Part shown: positions 45,195 through 53,685 of the stretch, piece after piece
How positions within the stretch are numbered: the stretch's first letter is position 1
Layout of the letters: each line of letters opens with the position of its first letter
NCBI RefSeq assembly: GCF_014323725.1
Contig: NZ_JABVED010000013.1
Coordinates: 62,288 to 126,287 of the forward strand
DNA length: 64,000 nt
Direction of reading: 5' to 3'
Source of the DNA: Actinokineospora xionganensis
GTDB taxonomy: Bacteria; Actinomycetota; Actinomycetes; Mycobacteriales; Pseudonocardiaceae
Translations under genes and position numbers: made by a program
Notes under the pieces: model-generated
Seen by the model: the letters and a program-made list of their open reading frames with translations, nothing else
The model's database searches: none
What the model was told of the DNA's origin: nothing

Positions 45195-48100
45195 CTACAC
45201 ATTGCGGCGGTACTGGCCGCCGACCTCGAAGAACGCCTCGGTGATCTGGCCGAGGGTGCACACCCGGGCCGCGTCCATCAGGACCGCGAAGACGTTGCCG
45301 TCCGACGCGGCGACCTCGCGCAGCCTGGCCAGGGCCTCCTGCGCTTCGGCGCGGTGGGCTTCCTGGTAGGCGCGGGTGCGGTCGACCTGGGAGCGCTTCT
45401 CCTCCTCGGTGGCGCGGGCGAGTTCGATCTCGAAGACCTCGTCCTCGCTGCCCTTCTCCGGCAGGAACGTGTTGACGCCGACCAGCGGCAGCGTGCCGTC
45501 GTGCTTGCGGTGCTCGTAGAGCATCGACTCGTCCTGGATGCGGCCGCGCTGGTAGCCGGTCTCCATGGCGCCGAGGACGCCGCCGCGGTCGGAGATGCGG
45601 TCGAACTCCGTCAGCACCGCCTCTTCCACCAGGTCGGTCAGCTCGTCGATGACGAAGGAACCCTGCAGCGGGTTCTCGTTCATCGACAGGCCCCACTCCT
45701 TGTTGATGATCAACTGGATCGCCATCGCCCGGCGCACCGACGACTCGGTGGGCGTGGTGATCGCCTCGTCATAGGCGTTGGTGTGCAACGAGTTGGCGTT
45801 GTCGTAGAGCGCGCACAGGGCCTGCAGCGTGGTGCGGATGTCGTTGAAGTTCATCTCCTGCGCGTGCAGGGACCGGCCCGAGGTCTGCACGTGGTACTTG
45901 AGCTTCTGCGACCGCTCCCCCGCGCCGTAGCGCTCCTTCATCGCCACCGCCCAGATCCGCCGCGCGACCCGGCCGATGACCGAGTACTCGGCGTCCATGC
46001 CGTTGGAGAAGAAGAACGACAGGTTCGGCGCGAAGTCATCGATGTCCATGCCGCGCGCGAGGTACGACTCGACATAGGTGAAGCCGTTGGCCAACGTGAA
46101 GGCGAGCTGGCTGATGGGGTTCGCCCCGGCCTCCGCGATGTGGTAGCCGGAGATCGACACCGAGTAGAAGTTCCGCACCTTGTGCTGGATGAACCATTCC
46201 TGGATGTCGGCCATCATCCGCAGCGAGAACTCGGTGGAGAAGATGCAGGTGTTCTGCCCCTGGTCCTCCTTGAGGATGTCGGCCTGCACCGTGCCGCGCA
46301 CGTTGGCCAGCGCCCAGGCCGAAAGCTCCTGGTATTCCTCAGGATTGGGCTGGCGGTTGTGCTCCATCACGAACGCGTCGACGCGCTGGTCGATCGCGGT
46401 GTTGAGGAAGTACGCCAGGATCGTCGGCGCCGGGCCGTTGATCGTCATCGACACCGACGTGGTCGGCGCGGTCAGGTCGAAGCCGTCGTAGAGCGCCTTC
46501 ATGTCGTCGAGCGAGGCGATGGACACCCCGGAGGTGCCGATCTTGCCGTAGACGTCCGGCGGGGTGTCGGGGTCGCGCCCGTACAGCGTCACCGAGTCGA
46601 ACGCGGTCGACAGGCGGGTGGCCGGGTTGCCGTGCGAGAGCATCTTGAACCGGCGGTTGGTGCGGTTCGCGTCGCCCTCACCGGCGAACATGCGCGCCGG
46701 GTCCTCGCCCTCACGCTTGAACGGGAAGACACCCGCGGTGAACGGGTAGCTGCCGGGCAGGTTCTCCTTGCGCAGGAAGCGAAGCAGCGTCGGCTCGTCG
46801 TCGTAGCGGGGCAGCGCGACGCGCGGGACCTTGTTGCCGGACAGGGTTTCCCGCCACAGCTGGGTGTGCAGCTCCTTGTCGCGGACCTTCACGACGAGTT
46901 CCTCGGCCCGGTACTGCTCGGCCGTGATCTTCCACTGGGCCAGCAGGTCCTCGGTGTCGCGGTCGACCCGGCGCGCGGCCTCGGCGGCGATCCGGTCGAG
47001 GTCGGTGCTCGGCGCGTCGGCCTCGGCGAGCGCGGTCAGCGCCTCCTTGAGCGCGGCGTGCCTGCGGACGGCCTCGACCTGGGCGTCGGTGGCCCGGTGG
47101 TAGCCGCGCACGGTCTCGGCGATGTCGGAGAGGTACCGGGCGCGCGCGGGCGGCACGATGGTCGCGGCCGACGTGGAGACCAAGGTGTCGACGTGCGGCA
47201 GGACGCCCTCGGCGAACGGGACGCCCTTCTCGGCGAGCAGGCCGCGCAGCTCCTGGTAGAGCGCGGTGACGCCGTCGTCGTTGAAGGTGGCGGCGCTGGT
47301 GCCGAAGACCGGCATGTCCTCCCAGGACTTGCCGAACGCCTCGCGGTTGCGCACGATCTGGCGCGCCACGTCGCGGCGGGCGTCCTCGGCGCCGCGGCGC
47401 TCGAACTTGTTGATCGCCACGACGTCGGCGAAGTCGAGCATGTCGATCTTCTCCAGCTGCGACGCGGCGCCGAACTCCGGCGTCATCACGTACAGCGAGG
47501 TGTCGACGAACGGGACGATCGCGGCGTCGCCCTGGCCGATGCCGGGGGTCTCGACGATGACCAGGTCGTTGCCCGCGGCCTTGCAGGCGGCGATGACGTC
47601 GGCGAGCCCGTCGGGGACCTCCGAGGCCGCGCCGCGGGTGGCCAGGCTGCGGAAGAACGTCTGCTCGCCGTCGAGGGAGTTCATCCGGATGCGGTCACCG
47701 AGCAGCGCGCCGCCGCCGCGACGGCGGGTCGGGTCGACGGCGATGACCGCGACGCGCAGCTTGTCCTGCTGGTCGAGGCGCAGGCGGCGGACCAGTTCGT
47801 CGGTGAGCGAGGACTTGCCGGAGCCGCCGGTGCCGGTGATGCCCAGGACCGGGACGCGCCGGGACGCGGAGGCCTCGGCGATGGCGGCGCGGGCGTCGTC
47901 GGCGAGGTTGCCCGCCTCGATCTGGGTGATGGTCCTGGCCAGCGCCCGCTGGTCGCCCGCGAGCAGCGCGTGCGCGTCGGCGGCGGCGACCTCGGACGGG
48001 TCGTGGTCGCAGGCCTCGATCATCGAGTTGATCATCTTGGCCAGGCCGAGCGTCTGCCCGTCCTCCGGGGAGAAGATGCGCTCCACGCCGCGCGCGTGCA

Positions 48101-48437
48101 GCAGCTTGATCTCGTCGGGGACGATGACGCCGCCACCGCCGCCGAAGACCTTGATGTGGCCCGCGCCCTGCTCGGCGAGGAGTTCGACGAGGTAGGTGAA
48201 GTACTCGACGTGTCCGCCCTGGTAGGCGCTGATGGCCACACCCTGGACGTCTTCCTGGATGGCCGCGGCGACGACCTCGCGGACCGAGCGGTTGTGGCCG
48301 AGGTGGATGACCTCGGCGCCCTGCGACTGCAGGATGCGCCGCATGATGTTGATCGCCGCGTCATGCCCGTCGAACAGGCTCGCCGCCGTCACGAAGCGGA
48401 CGGGGTGCGCGGGTCGGTACAACTGCGGTGCGGACAT
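45195..48437 (-). CDS. icmF: Fused isobutyryl-CoA mutase IcmF
   Basis: 1080 residues. The N-terminal B12-binding domain carries the DxH cobalt-ligand motif (FDGHDAAINIM, Asp23 and His25). A central MeaI-type G-protein chaperone follows, with Walker A GTGGSGKS at 202-209 and IVETPGIGQGDA. The C-terminal half is the substrate-binding TIM barrel (FPFKREGEDPARMFAGEGDA; VSISGYHIAEAGANPISQLA). IcmF interconverts isobutyryl- and butyryl-CoA, or related pairs such as pivalyl/isovaleryl-CoA, with adenosylcobalamin, and repairs its own cofactor through the G domain. ATG 48437 starts the B12 domain. It is a consumer of the cobalamin made by the left half of the window. Confidence 0.96.
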   Translation of the reverse strand: MSAPQLYRPAHPVRFVTAASLFDGHDAAINIMRRILQSQGAEVIHLGHNRSVREVVAAAIQEDVQGVAISAYQGGHVEYFTYLVELLAEQGAGHIKVFGGGGGVIVPDEIKLLHARGVERIFSPEDGQTLGLAKMINSMIEACDHDPSEVAAADAHALLAGDQRALARTITQIEAGNLADDARAAIAEASASRRVPVLGITGTGGSGKSSLTDELVRRLRLDQQDKLRVAVIAVDPTRRRGGGALLGDRIRMNSLDGEQTFFRSLATRGAASEVPDGLADVIAACKAAGNDLVIVETPGIGQGDAAIVPFVDTSLYVMTPEFGAASQLEKIDMLDFADVVAINKFERRGAEDARRDVARQIVRNREAFGKSWEDMPVFGTSAATFNDDGVTALYQELRGLLAEKGVPFAEGVLPHVDTLVSTSAATIVPPARARYLSDIAETVRGYHRATDAQVEAVRRHAALKEALTALAEADAPSTDLDRIAAEAARRVDRDTEDLLAQWKITAEQYRAEELVVKVRDKELHTQLWRETLSGNKVPRVALPRYDDEPTLLRFLRKENLPGSYPFTAGVFPFKREGEDPARMFAGEGDANRTNRRFKMLSHGNPATRLSTAFDSVTLYGRDPDTPPDVYGKIGTSGVSIASLDDMKALYDGFDLTAPTTSVSMTINGPAPTILAYFLNTAIDQRVDAFVMEHNRQPNPEEYQELSAWALANVRGTVQADILKEDQGQNTCIFSTEFSLRMMADIQEWFIQHKVRNFYSVSISGYHIAEAGANPISQLAFTLANGFTYVESYLARGMDIDDFAPNLSFFFSNGMDAEYSVIGRVARRIWAVAMKERYGAGERSQKLKYHVQTSGRSLHAQEMNFNDIRTTLQALCALYDNANSLHTNAYDEAITTPTESSVRRAMAIQLIINKEWGLSMNENPLQGSFVIDELTDLVEEAVLTEFDRISDRGGVLGAMETGYQRGRIQDESMLYEHRKHDGTLPLVGVNTFLPEKGSEDEVFEIELARATEEEKRSQVDRTRAYQEAHRAEAQEALARLREVAASDGNVFAVLMDAARVCTLGQITEAFFEVGGQYRRNV

Positions 48438-48535
48438 GCTCGAGCCTCCGTGGGTCGCCGTACCTAAATAGTTTGTCTTCCTACTATCGGAAGCGCAACC
48501 ACGCTGTTGTGCACGTCTCCGCCTACGATGACTGC

Positions 48536-48937
48536 GTGACGACCGTACCGACACCTGAGTCCGTCGCCCGCATGCTCTCCGACGACCTCGCCTCGGCTTC
48601 GCTGGGCATCGAGTTGCTGGAGGCCGGGCCCGGGCACGCCACCATGCGGATGACGGTCACCGAGACCATGGTGAACGGCCACGCCATCGGCCACGGCGGG
48701 TACGTGTTCCTGCTGGCCGACACCGCTTTCGCCTGCGCGTGCAACAGCCACGGACCGGTCACGGTGGCCGCGGGTGCGGACATCACCTTCGTGGCGTCGG
48801 TCAAGCTGGGCGACGAGCTGGTCGCCACGGCGCAGGAGCGCACCCGTTACGGCCGCAGCGGCATCTACGACGTCACAGTGACCAGGGGCGACGAGGTCGT
48901 GGCCGAGTTCCGCGGCCGGAGCCGAACCCTGAGATAG
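48536..48937 (+). CDS. PaaI-family hydroxyphenylacetyl-CoA-type thioesterase
   Basis: 133-residue hot-dog thioesterase. The PaaI signature is NGHAIGHGGYVFLLADTAFA, followed by GADITFVASVKLGDELVATA. PaaI enzymes hydrolyse ring-hydroxylated or stalled acyl-CoAs. GTG 48536 sits 6 nt after TACGAT (48524-48529), which looks like a -10 box of a leaderless transcript, divergent from icmF. No phenylacetate operon is present, so the substrate is open. Confidence 0.88.
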   Translation: MTTVPTPESVARMLSDDLASASLGIELLEAGPGHATMRMTVTETMVNGHAIGHGGYVFLLADTAFACACNSHGPVTVAAGADITFVASVKLGDELVATAQERTRYGRSGIYDVTVTRGDEVVAEFRGRSRTLR

Positions 48938-48946
48938 GGAGGCGTC

Positions 48947-49408
48947 ATGCTGCCCTGGCTGACCGAGGTGGTCCAGCTGGCGAAGGACAACGTCGCCGCG
49001 GGCGGCGGCCCGTTCGGCGCCTTGGTGGTCCGCGAGGGGAAGGTTCTCTCGCGCGGGACCAATCAGGTGACGACGGACCTTGACCCCACGGCGCACGCCG
49101 AGGTCGTCGCGATCCGGCGGGCCTGCCAGGTGCTCGGCGATTTCCGGCTGACCGGCTGCGTCCTGGTCTCGTCTTGTGAGCCGTGCCCGCTGTGCCTGGC
49201 GGCGGCGCTGTGGGCCCGCGTCGACCGGGTCGTCTACGCCGCGGACCGCGATGACGCGGCCCAGGCGGGCTTCGACGACCGCCGCTTCTACGACGTGTTC
49301 ACCCAGCCCCGGCGGACGTGGCCGATCGCGGTGGACAACATCCGCACCGGCACCGAACACACCCCGTTCGCCGCGTGGGAGGCCCGACCCGATCGGGTGG
49401 ACTACTAG
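48947..49408 (+). CDS. Nucleoside/guanine deaminase-family protein
   Basis: 153 residues of the CMP/dCMP deaminase zinc-binding fold. The zinc ligands and catalytic Glu are DPTAHAEVVAIRRAC (His, Glu) and SSCEPCPLCLAAALWA (two Cys). The sequence resembles bacterial guanine deaminase-type proteins (GGGPFGALVVREGKV). ATG 48947 lies 9 bp after the thioesterase gene with GGAGG upstream, so they may share a transcript. The stop overlaps the convergent PAP2-like remnant in a CTAG. Confidence 0.9.
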   Translation: MLPWLTEVVQLAKDNVAAGGGPFGALVVREGKVLSRGTNQVTTDLDPTAHAEVVAIRRACQVLGDFRLTGCVLVSSCEPCPLCLAAALWARVDRVVYAADRDDAAQAGFDDRRFYDVFTQPRRTWPIAVDNIRTGTEHTPFAAWEARPDRVDY

Positions 49409-49920
49409 CGGGCGAGCAATAACACGGCCAGCCCCTTCCGCGGGCCCCAGGACCGCGCCCACCGCGACGCGTTTCAGGGGGTGGTGGCCAACCCGAACCG
49501 GCGCCCAAGCCACGACGGCGGCCAACACGCCCACGATCCAGTGACCGGCGAACGCCGCCACCGTGGTCGCCGCCAGGGCGACCACCTGCAGCGACCCCTT
49601 CACAGCGAACGTCGCGAGCAGTGTCGCCGCCATCGCCGCGGCCAACGCCACCATGACACGTGGCGCCCCCACGGCCACCAGGATCGCCACACCCACCAGT
49701 GGCGCGACATACCCGAGCAACCGGGTGAGGGCTCGATCGCCCACCCCGCGCACGACCAGGACATAGGGCGCCAGCACCGAGAAGGTCTCGGTGATCGCCA
49801 CCAGGAGAGCGCTGAACCCGTGCCGCGCATGGTCGAACTAGAACAGGCCCATCAGATGAACGTCTCGGCCAAGTCGGCCTGCCTGACCCGCTCCCGCGAA
49901 CCGGCGAGCGGCACCTTCAC
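49405..49920 (-). pseudogene. PAP2-like membrane gene broken by two frameshifts
   Basis: Third member of a tandem family. It should start at GTG 49920, overlapping the upstream stop (GTGA) like its siblings, and begins VKVPLAGSRERVRQADLAET. That frame stops at 49852-49854, and homology resumes in another frame (FSALLVAITETFSVLAPYVL; GYVAPLVGVAILVAVGAP), itself blocked by TAG at 49838-49840. A second shift near 49438 (one extra base) restores the first frame, giving GLAVLLLAR and TAG at 49405-49407, which match the sibling ending GLVVFLVAR. Two compensating lesions indicate a decayed gene, unless the sequence is wrong. Confidence 0.7.
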
Positions 49921-50459
49921 CTGGCCACCAGGAACACGACCAGGCCCGCCGCCGGCCCCACGACCGTGCTCATCGCCACCCGCGGCAGGCTGTGCTCACC
50001 GATCTTGACAAGTGCCCAGCCGACCACGACCAGCACCGCCACCGCGATCGGGAGCTGGGCCTGGAGGTTGAAGACGGCGGCCATAGCGACCAAGCCGCCC
50101 CAAGCCGCCACCTGGGCCGAGCCGTTCACCAGCGAGGTCATGGCCAATGTCGCCGCCATGGCGAGGGTCAGCGCCACCACCTCGCGAGGCACGCCCGCGG
50201 CCAGCATGACCGCCACCCCCACCAGCGGCGCGGCGTACCCGACCAGCGCCCTCGGGAAACCGGGAGCGGGTTCACGCACGACAAGGTTCTGCGGCAGATG
50301 TACCGCGCAGATTCCCGCCAGCACACCCCATAACACCGGCAGCCAGAAGCCACCCATGGCCCGCGTGGCCACCATGGCCGCCGCGATGACCGGCAAAAAG
50401 TTCGGATACAACGCGTCCCGCACGTTCCGCGCGAACCGCGTGGCGCGGGACTCGGTCAT
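49917..50459 (-). CDS. PAP2-like membrane protein, catalytic residues degraded
   Basis: 180 residues with five or six hydrophobic segments (LPVIAAAMVATRAMGGFWLP; VLWGVLAGICAVHL; VAVMLAAGVPREVVALTLAM; LPIAVAVLVVVGWALV). It aligns with the adjacent gene at 50456 over the C-terminal half, but the PAP2 motif SLH there is SAQ here and SRxxxRDH is VKIGEH, so phosphatase activity is doubtful. ATG 50459 overlaps the upstream stop (ATGA) and its own stop overlaps the remnant at 49405. Confidence 0.75.
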   Translation of the reverse strand: MTESRATRFARNVRDALYPNFLPVIAAAMVATRAMGGFWLPVLWGVLAGICAVHLPQNLVVREPAPGFPRALVGYAAPLVGVAVMLAAGVPREVVALTLAMAATLAMTSLVNGSAQVAAWGGLVAMAAVFNLQAQLPIAVAVLVVVGWALVKIGEHSLPRVAMSTVVGPAAGLVVFLVAR

Positions 50460-51034
50460 GTGATCGCGAGGAACACGGCGCCGCCGACCGCCGGGCCCAA
50501 CAGGGCGCCCACCACCACCTGGGCGACGGTGTGGTCGCGCAGGACCACCCGAGACCAGCACACGATGACGAGCGGCACCAGCAAGAGGAAAGACCACGGT
50601 CCGTAGAGCAGCGCCACCATCACCACCGCTCCCCCGGCCACCGCGGCGTGCAGCGAGACCTTCCACCACGCCGTCACCGCGATACAGGCGGCCAGGGTGA
50701 CCGCCATGGCCACCGTCAACGCCACCACCGCCCTCGGCGCGTCACCGACCAGCAGGATCGCCAACCCGACGCCGGTGGACGCGAGCCCGACCAGCAACGG
50801 GACGACCCGGTGCTCCCGGTCCCGGACATGGTGGCCGTCCCACCGGCCCTGGCGGGCCCCGCGGATGATGAAGACCATCGGCAGGATGCTCGAGAAGAGC
50901 GCCACCACGATCCCCCACATGAGCGTCGGCCCCACCCGATACCCCGTCGCCTGCCAGGCGACGGCCAAGGGCAGCAGGAGAACCACCACCGCGGGCGACA
51001 ACACCTCGGTCGCCACCTTCGCCAACCGCTTCAC
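50456..51034 (-). CDS. PAP2-family membrane protein
   Basis: 192 residues with about five membrane segments (LSPAVVVLLLPLAVAWQA; GPTLMWGIVVALFSSILPMV). The C-terminal part reads WKVSLHAAVAGGAVV and CWSRVVLRDHTVAQVVVGAL, resembling PAP2 motifs 2 (SxH) and 3 (SRxxxxxH), so lipid-phosphate or undecaprenyl-pyrophosphate phosphatase activity is possible. GTG 51034 is the probable start. It is the first of three tandem relatives. About 190 bp without recognisable signals separate it from the divergent methyltransferase. Confidence 0.75.
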   Translation of the reverse strand: MKRLAKVATEVLSPAVVVLLLPLAVAWQATGYRVGPTLMWGIVVALFSSILPMVFIIRGARQGRWDGHHVRDREHRVVPLLVGLASTGVGLAILLVGDAPRAVVALTVAMAVTLAACIAVTAWWKVSLHAAVAGGAVVMVALLYGPWSFLLLVPLVIVCWSRVVLRDHTVAQVVVGALLGPAVGGAVFLAIT

Positions 51035-51222
51035 CGACAACCACCCGCGGCCAAGAAACCCACGCCCATCCACCCATCCCCGAAACGGCTCGCCCCGATC
51101 GACGCCCCCATCCAAGCGGATATCCGACCCTGGCACCTCAACGGCCCACGAGGTACACGGTCCCTGTGGTCCTCAGGCGAAACGTCGTTGCCCGCCCATC
51201 AAGGCGGCGGCGAGCATGCCAT

Positions 51223-52005
51223 ATGGAAACCGACGTAGTCCGGCACTACTCCTACGGGGTCGAGACCTCCCGACTGGCGAGGACACCGCACGGCGGGCTT
51301 GAGTTTCTGCGCACCCAGGAACTGCTCCGTCGAGTTCTCCCGCCGCGAGCGAAGGTGCTCGATGTGGGCGGCGGGACCGGCGTGCACGCCGAGTGGCTGG
51401 CCCGCGATGGGCACACGGTGCACCTGATCGACGTGGTCGCCGCACACGCGACCGCCGCCGTGAACCTGCCAGGCGTTACCGCGGTCGTCGGTGACGCCCG
51501 CGAACTTCCCGTTGTCGACAACAGCATGGATGTCGTGCTGATGCTCGGCCCGCTCTACCACCTCATTGACGCCGCCGACCGCGCGAAGGCGTTGGCTGAA
51601 GGAGTGCGGGTGCTGCGGCCCGGCGGTGTGCTCGCCGCGGCAGGGATCAGCCGCTACCTCTCGATCCTGGAGACGGGCACCGACGGGACTCTCGACGCGG
51701 ACCTGACGCCCTCGATCGAGGCGGTCATCGCGACGGGCCGCTACGACGGCCACGTCGGGTTCGTCTCGACGCACTGGCACACCGCTGACGAGCTTCGGGC
51801 CGAAGTCCAAAGCTGCGGCCTCGACGATGTCGAGGTCTACGGCGTCGAAGGACCTGCCTGGCCCGCCCTGGATGTCGCGGGCGCAAGCGAGTTCGCGGCC
51901 CGGGCGGACGCTGCCCTGCGCTGCGCGCGCCTTGTCGAGCGGGATCCGCTGCTGATCAACGCCAGTGCGCACCTCCTGGCACTCGGGATGAAGACCACCG
52001 GTTGA
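51223..52005 (+). CDS. Class I SAM-dependent methyltransferase
   Basis: 260 residues. Motif I is VLDVGGGTGVHAEWLARDGH at about 48-67, the acidic SAM ligand LIDVV follows, then VVGDARELPVVDNSMDVVLM and LRPGGVLAAAGI. It resembles UbiE/small-molecule methyltransferases of antibiotic-producing actinomycetes; the substrate is unknown. ATG 51223 begins the recognisable protein. The 3' end is close to the ArsR-type promoter at 52002. Confidence 0.9.
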   Translation: METDVVRHYSYGVETSRLARTPHGGLEFLRTQELLRRVLPPRAKVLDVGGGTGVHAEWLARDGHTVHLIDVVAAHATAAVNLPGVTAVVGDARELPVVDNSMDVVLMLGPLYHLIDAADRAKALAEGVRVLRPGGVLAAAGISRYLSILETGTDGTLDADLTPSIEAVIATGRYDGHVGFVSTHWHTADELRAEVQSCGLDDVEVYGVEGPAWPALDVAGASEFAARADAALRCARLVERDPLLINASAHLLALGMKTTG

Positions 52006-52032
52006 CAATAGGCAGGCATTTACCTGCATAAT
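52002..52032 (+). promoter_or_regulatory. Promoter with embedded operator for the ArsR-type gene
   Basis: TTGACA (52002-52007) and CATAAT (52027-52032) are 19 nt apart, and the GTG start follows the -10 by 6 nt, so the mRNA is probably leaderless. An inverted repeat GCAGG-6-CCTGC (52012-52027) sits between the two boxes, a typical autorepressor position. Confidence 0.6.
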
Positions 52033-52038
52033 GGTCGA

Positions 52039-52833
52039 GTGACCCTCGAAGTGAACGCGGTGGACTCGGTGTTCAAGGCGCTCGCCGACCCCACCCGACG
52101 GCTGCTGCTCGACCGGCTCCGCGAACACAACGGCCAGACGCTGCGCGAACTGTGCGAACACCTGGACATGGCCCGCCAGTCCGCGACCCAGCACCTGGAC
52201 GTCCTGCGCCGGGCCGACCTGGTGATCGTCGTGCGACGGGGGCGCGAGCGCCTGCACTACCTGAACCCGGCGCCGATCCACGACATCGAGGAACGCTGGA
52301 TCTCCGGATTCGACAAGCCCCGCCTGCGAACCCTGAACGCCATCAGAAACCAAGCCGAGGAGATAGCCGTGACCGCCACGTCGATTCCGACCTACGTCTA
52401 CGCCACCTACATCCGCGCGTCCGCGGAACAGGTCTGGCAGGCGCTGACCGACGCCGATCTGACCGCGAAGTACTGGAACCACGCCAACGTCTCGGACTGG
52501 CAGCCAGGCTCGACCTGGGAACACCGACGCGTCGACGGGTCGGGCGTCGACGTCGTCGGCAAGGTGATCGAGTCCGAGCCGCCCACCCGTCTGGTCATCA
52601 CCTTCGAAGACACCCCCGACGCCGAAAGGGAACCGTCGGTCGTCACGTTCCTCATCGAGCCGCACCAAGAGATCGTCCGCCTCACGGTGACCCACGAAAA
52701 CCTGCCCAACCGCGAAATGCTCGGCGGCATCTCCCACGGGTGGCCCGCCGTGCTGGCGAACCTCAAGTCGCTGATGGAGACCGGCGAGGTGCTCCCCCAG
52801 GCCCCGTGGGACATGTCCAAAGTGGACGCCTGA
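52039..52833 (+). CDS. ArsR-type regulator fused to an AHSA1/SRPBCC domain
   Basis: 264 residues. The N-terminal winged helix (about 1-95) has FKALADPTRRLLLDRLREHN and LDMARQSATQHLDVLRRADL. After a short linker, an AHSA1/START-like domain (about 112-264) has VYATYIRASAEQVWQALTDA, KYWNHANVSDW and HGWPAVLANLKSLMETG. The two are usually adjacent separate genes; here they are one protein, so the SRPBCC cavity may directly sense a hydrophobic ligand. There are no metal-binding Cys pairs, so it is not a metal sensor. It is followed 31 bp later by a DinB-like gene. Confidence 0.9.
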   Translation: MTLEVNAVDSVFKALADPTRRLLLDRLREHNGQTLRELCEHLDMARQSATQHLDVLRRADLVIVVRRGRERLHYLNPAPIHDIEERWISGFDKPRLRTLNAIRNQAEEIAVTATSIPTYVYATYIRASAEQVWQALTDADLTAKYWNHANVSDWQPGSTWEHRRVDGSGVDVVGKVIESEPPTRLVITFEDTPDAEREPSVVTFLIEPHQEIVRLTVTHENLPNREMLGGISHGWPAVLANLKSLMETGEVLPQAPWDMSKVDA

Positions 52834-52864
52834 CCGACCCCAGCGCACATAAGGAAAACGAGAC

Positions 52865-53359
52865 ATGGACACCACCCCGCTCCGCGACGCCTACCGCACC
52901 CTGTTGGAGGCGGCAGCCACCGTCGCGAAGGCCGACCCGGCCCCCACCCCGCCCGCGGGCGAATGGGACGCCGACCAGATCCTGGCGCACGTCGCCATTG
53001 TCGGCGCCGCCACCATTTCCACCCTTTCCGCGGTCGCCTCGGGCATCCCGACGACCTACGACAACCGCGTCTCCCAGGACGTCTGGACTCTCGCTTACGT
53101 CACCGAGGCAGCCGGCGGGAGCGAAGGCCTCAGCGAACGAATCCGCACCCAGGGCGAAGCCCTCTGCTCGCTCGCAGGCCCGGTACTGAGCGAGACCGAA
53201 TCAGCCACCCTGATACCGGCCCGATTGGTATCCAAAGACCTGATCCTGGTCGACCAGCCCCTCACGCTGGGCGACATCGTCAACGGCCTCGCAGAGTCCG
53301 AGCTACCGGGCCACACGGCTCAACTCCTCGCGCTCCTTCCCGAATATGCCGCCGCTTAA
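52865..53359 (+). CDS. DinB/maleylpyruvate-isomerase-like small protein
   Basis: 164 residues, mostly helical. The segments WDADQILAHVAIVGAA near the N-terminus and PGHTAQLLALL near the C-terminus place His residues where DinB-type four-helix proteins bind metal. The similarity is weak, so the fold is a guess. It is the likely target of the ArsR/AHSA1 regulator, in the same transcript. ATG 52865 follows AAGGAAAACG. Confidence 0.6.
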   Translation: MDTTPLRDAYRTLLEAAATVAKADPAPTPPAGEWDADQILAHVAIVGAATISTLSAVASGIPTTYDNRVSQDVWTLAYVTEAAGGSEGLSERIRTQGEALCSLAGPVLSETESATLIPARLVSKDLILVDQPLTLGDIVNGLAESELPGHTAQLLALLPEYAAA

Positions 53360-53383
53360 GGGAACGGTGGCTACGCTGATCAC

Positions 53384-53587
53384 ATGAAAGATGCGGGTGG
53401 GCGGCTATCCCAGGACGAGTTCGACCTGTTCAACAAGCTGCTGCACCGCTACTGCGAGTCCGAACTCGACCAGTGGGATCTGTGCATCGTCGACACGACG
53501 TACGGCGAGGTGTTTCTCACCCTCACTCGCCACCTTCTGCCCGATCATCCTCACGAGGCGTACACCCGCCTTCCCCGACCGGAATAG
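53384..53587 (+). CDS. Small uncharacterised acidic protein, 67 residues
   Basis: A short soluble protein (GRLSQDEFDLFNKLLHRYCE start; Asp/Glu-rich; LDQWDLCIVDTTYGEVFLTL). I recognise no family. Support is codon usage in frame (GC-rich third positions) and its place 24 bp after the DinB-like gene. It could be the last gene of that operon. The 98 bp to the CFA-type gene show no feature. Confidence 0.5.
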   Translation: MKDAGGRLSQDEFDLFNKLLHRYCESELDQWDLCIVDTTYGEVFLTLTRHLLPDHPHEAYTRLPRPE

Positions 53588-53685
53588 CAGCACAGGTCGC
53601 GCGGCTCTTCCGGGCTGAGCCGAACAAGGGCAATCCCCACCGGGCCCGCCTCCGAATACTCGTCATCACCGACGAACGGAGAGTC

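Noticed and set aside
45354-48467. A long + strand open frame opposite icmF
   Set aside because: Same artefact: it mirrors the IcmF codons and has no recognisable domain.
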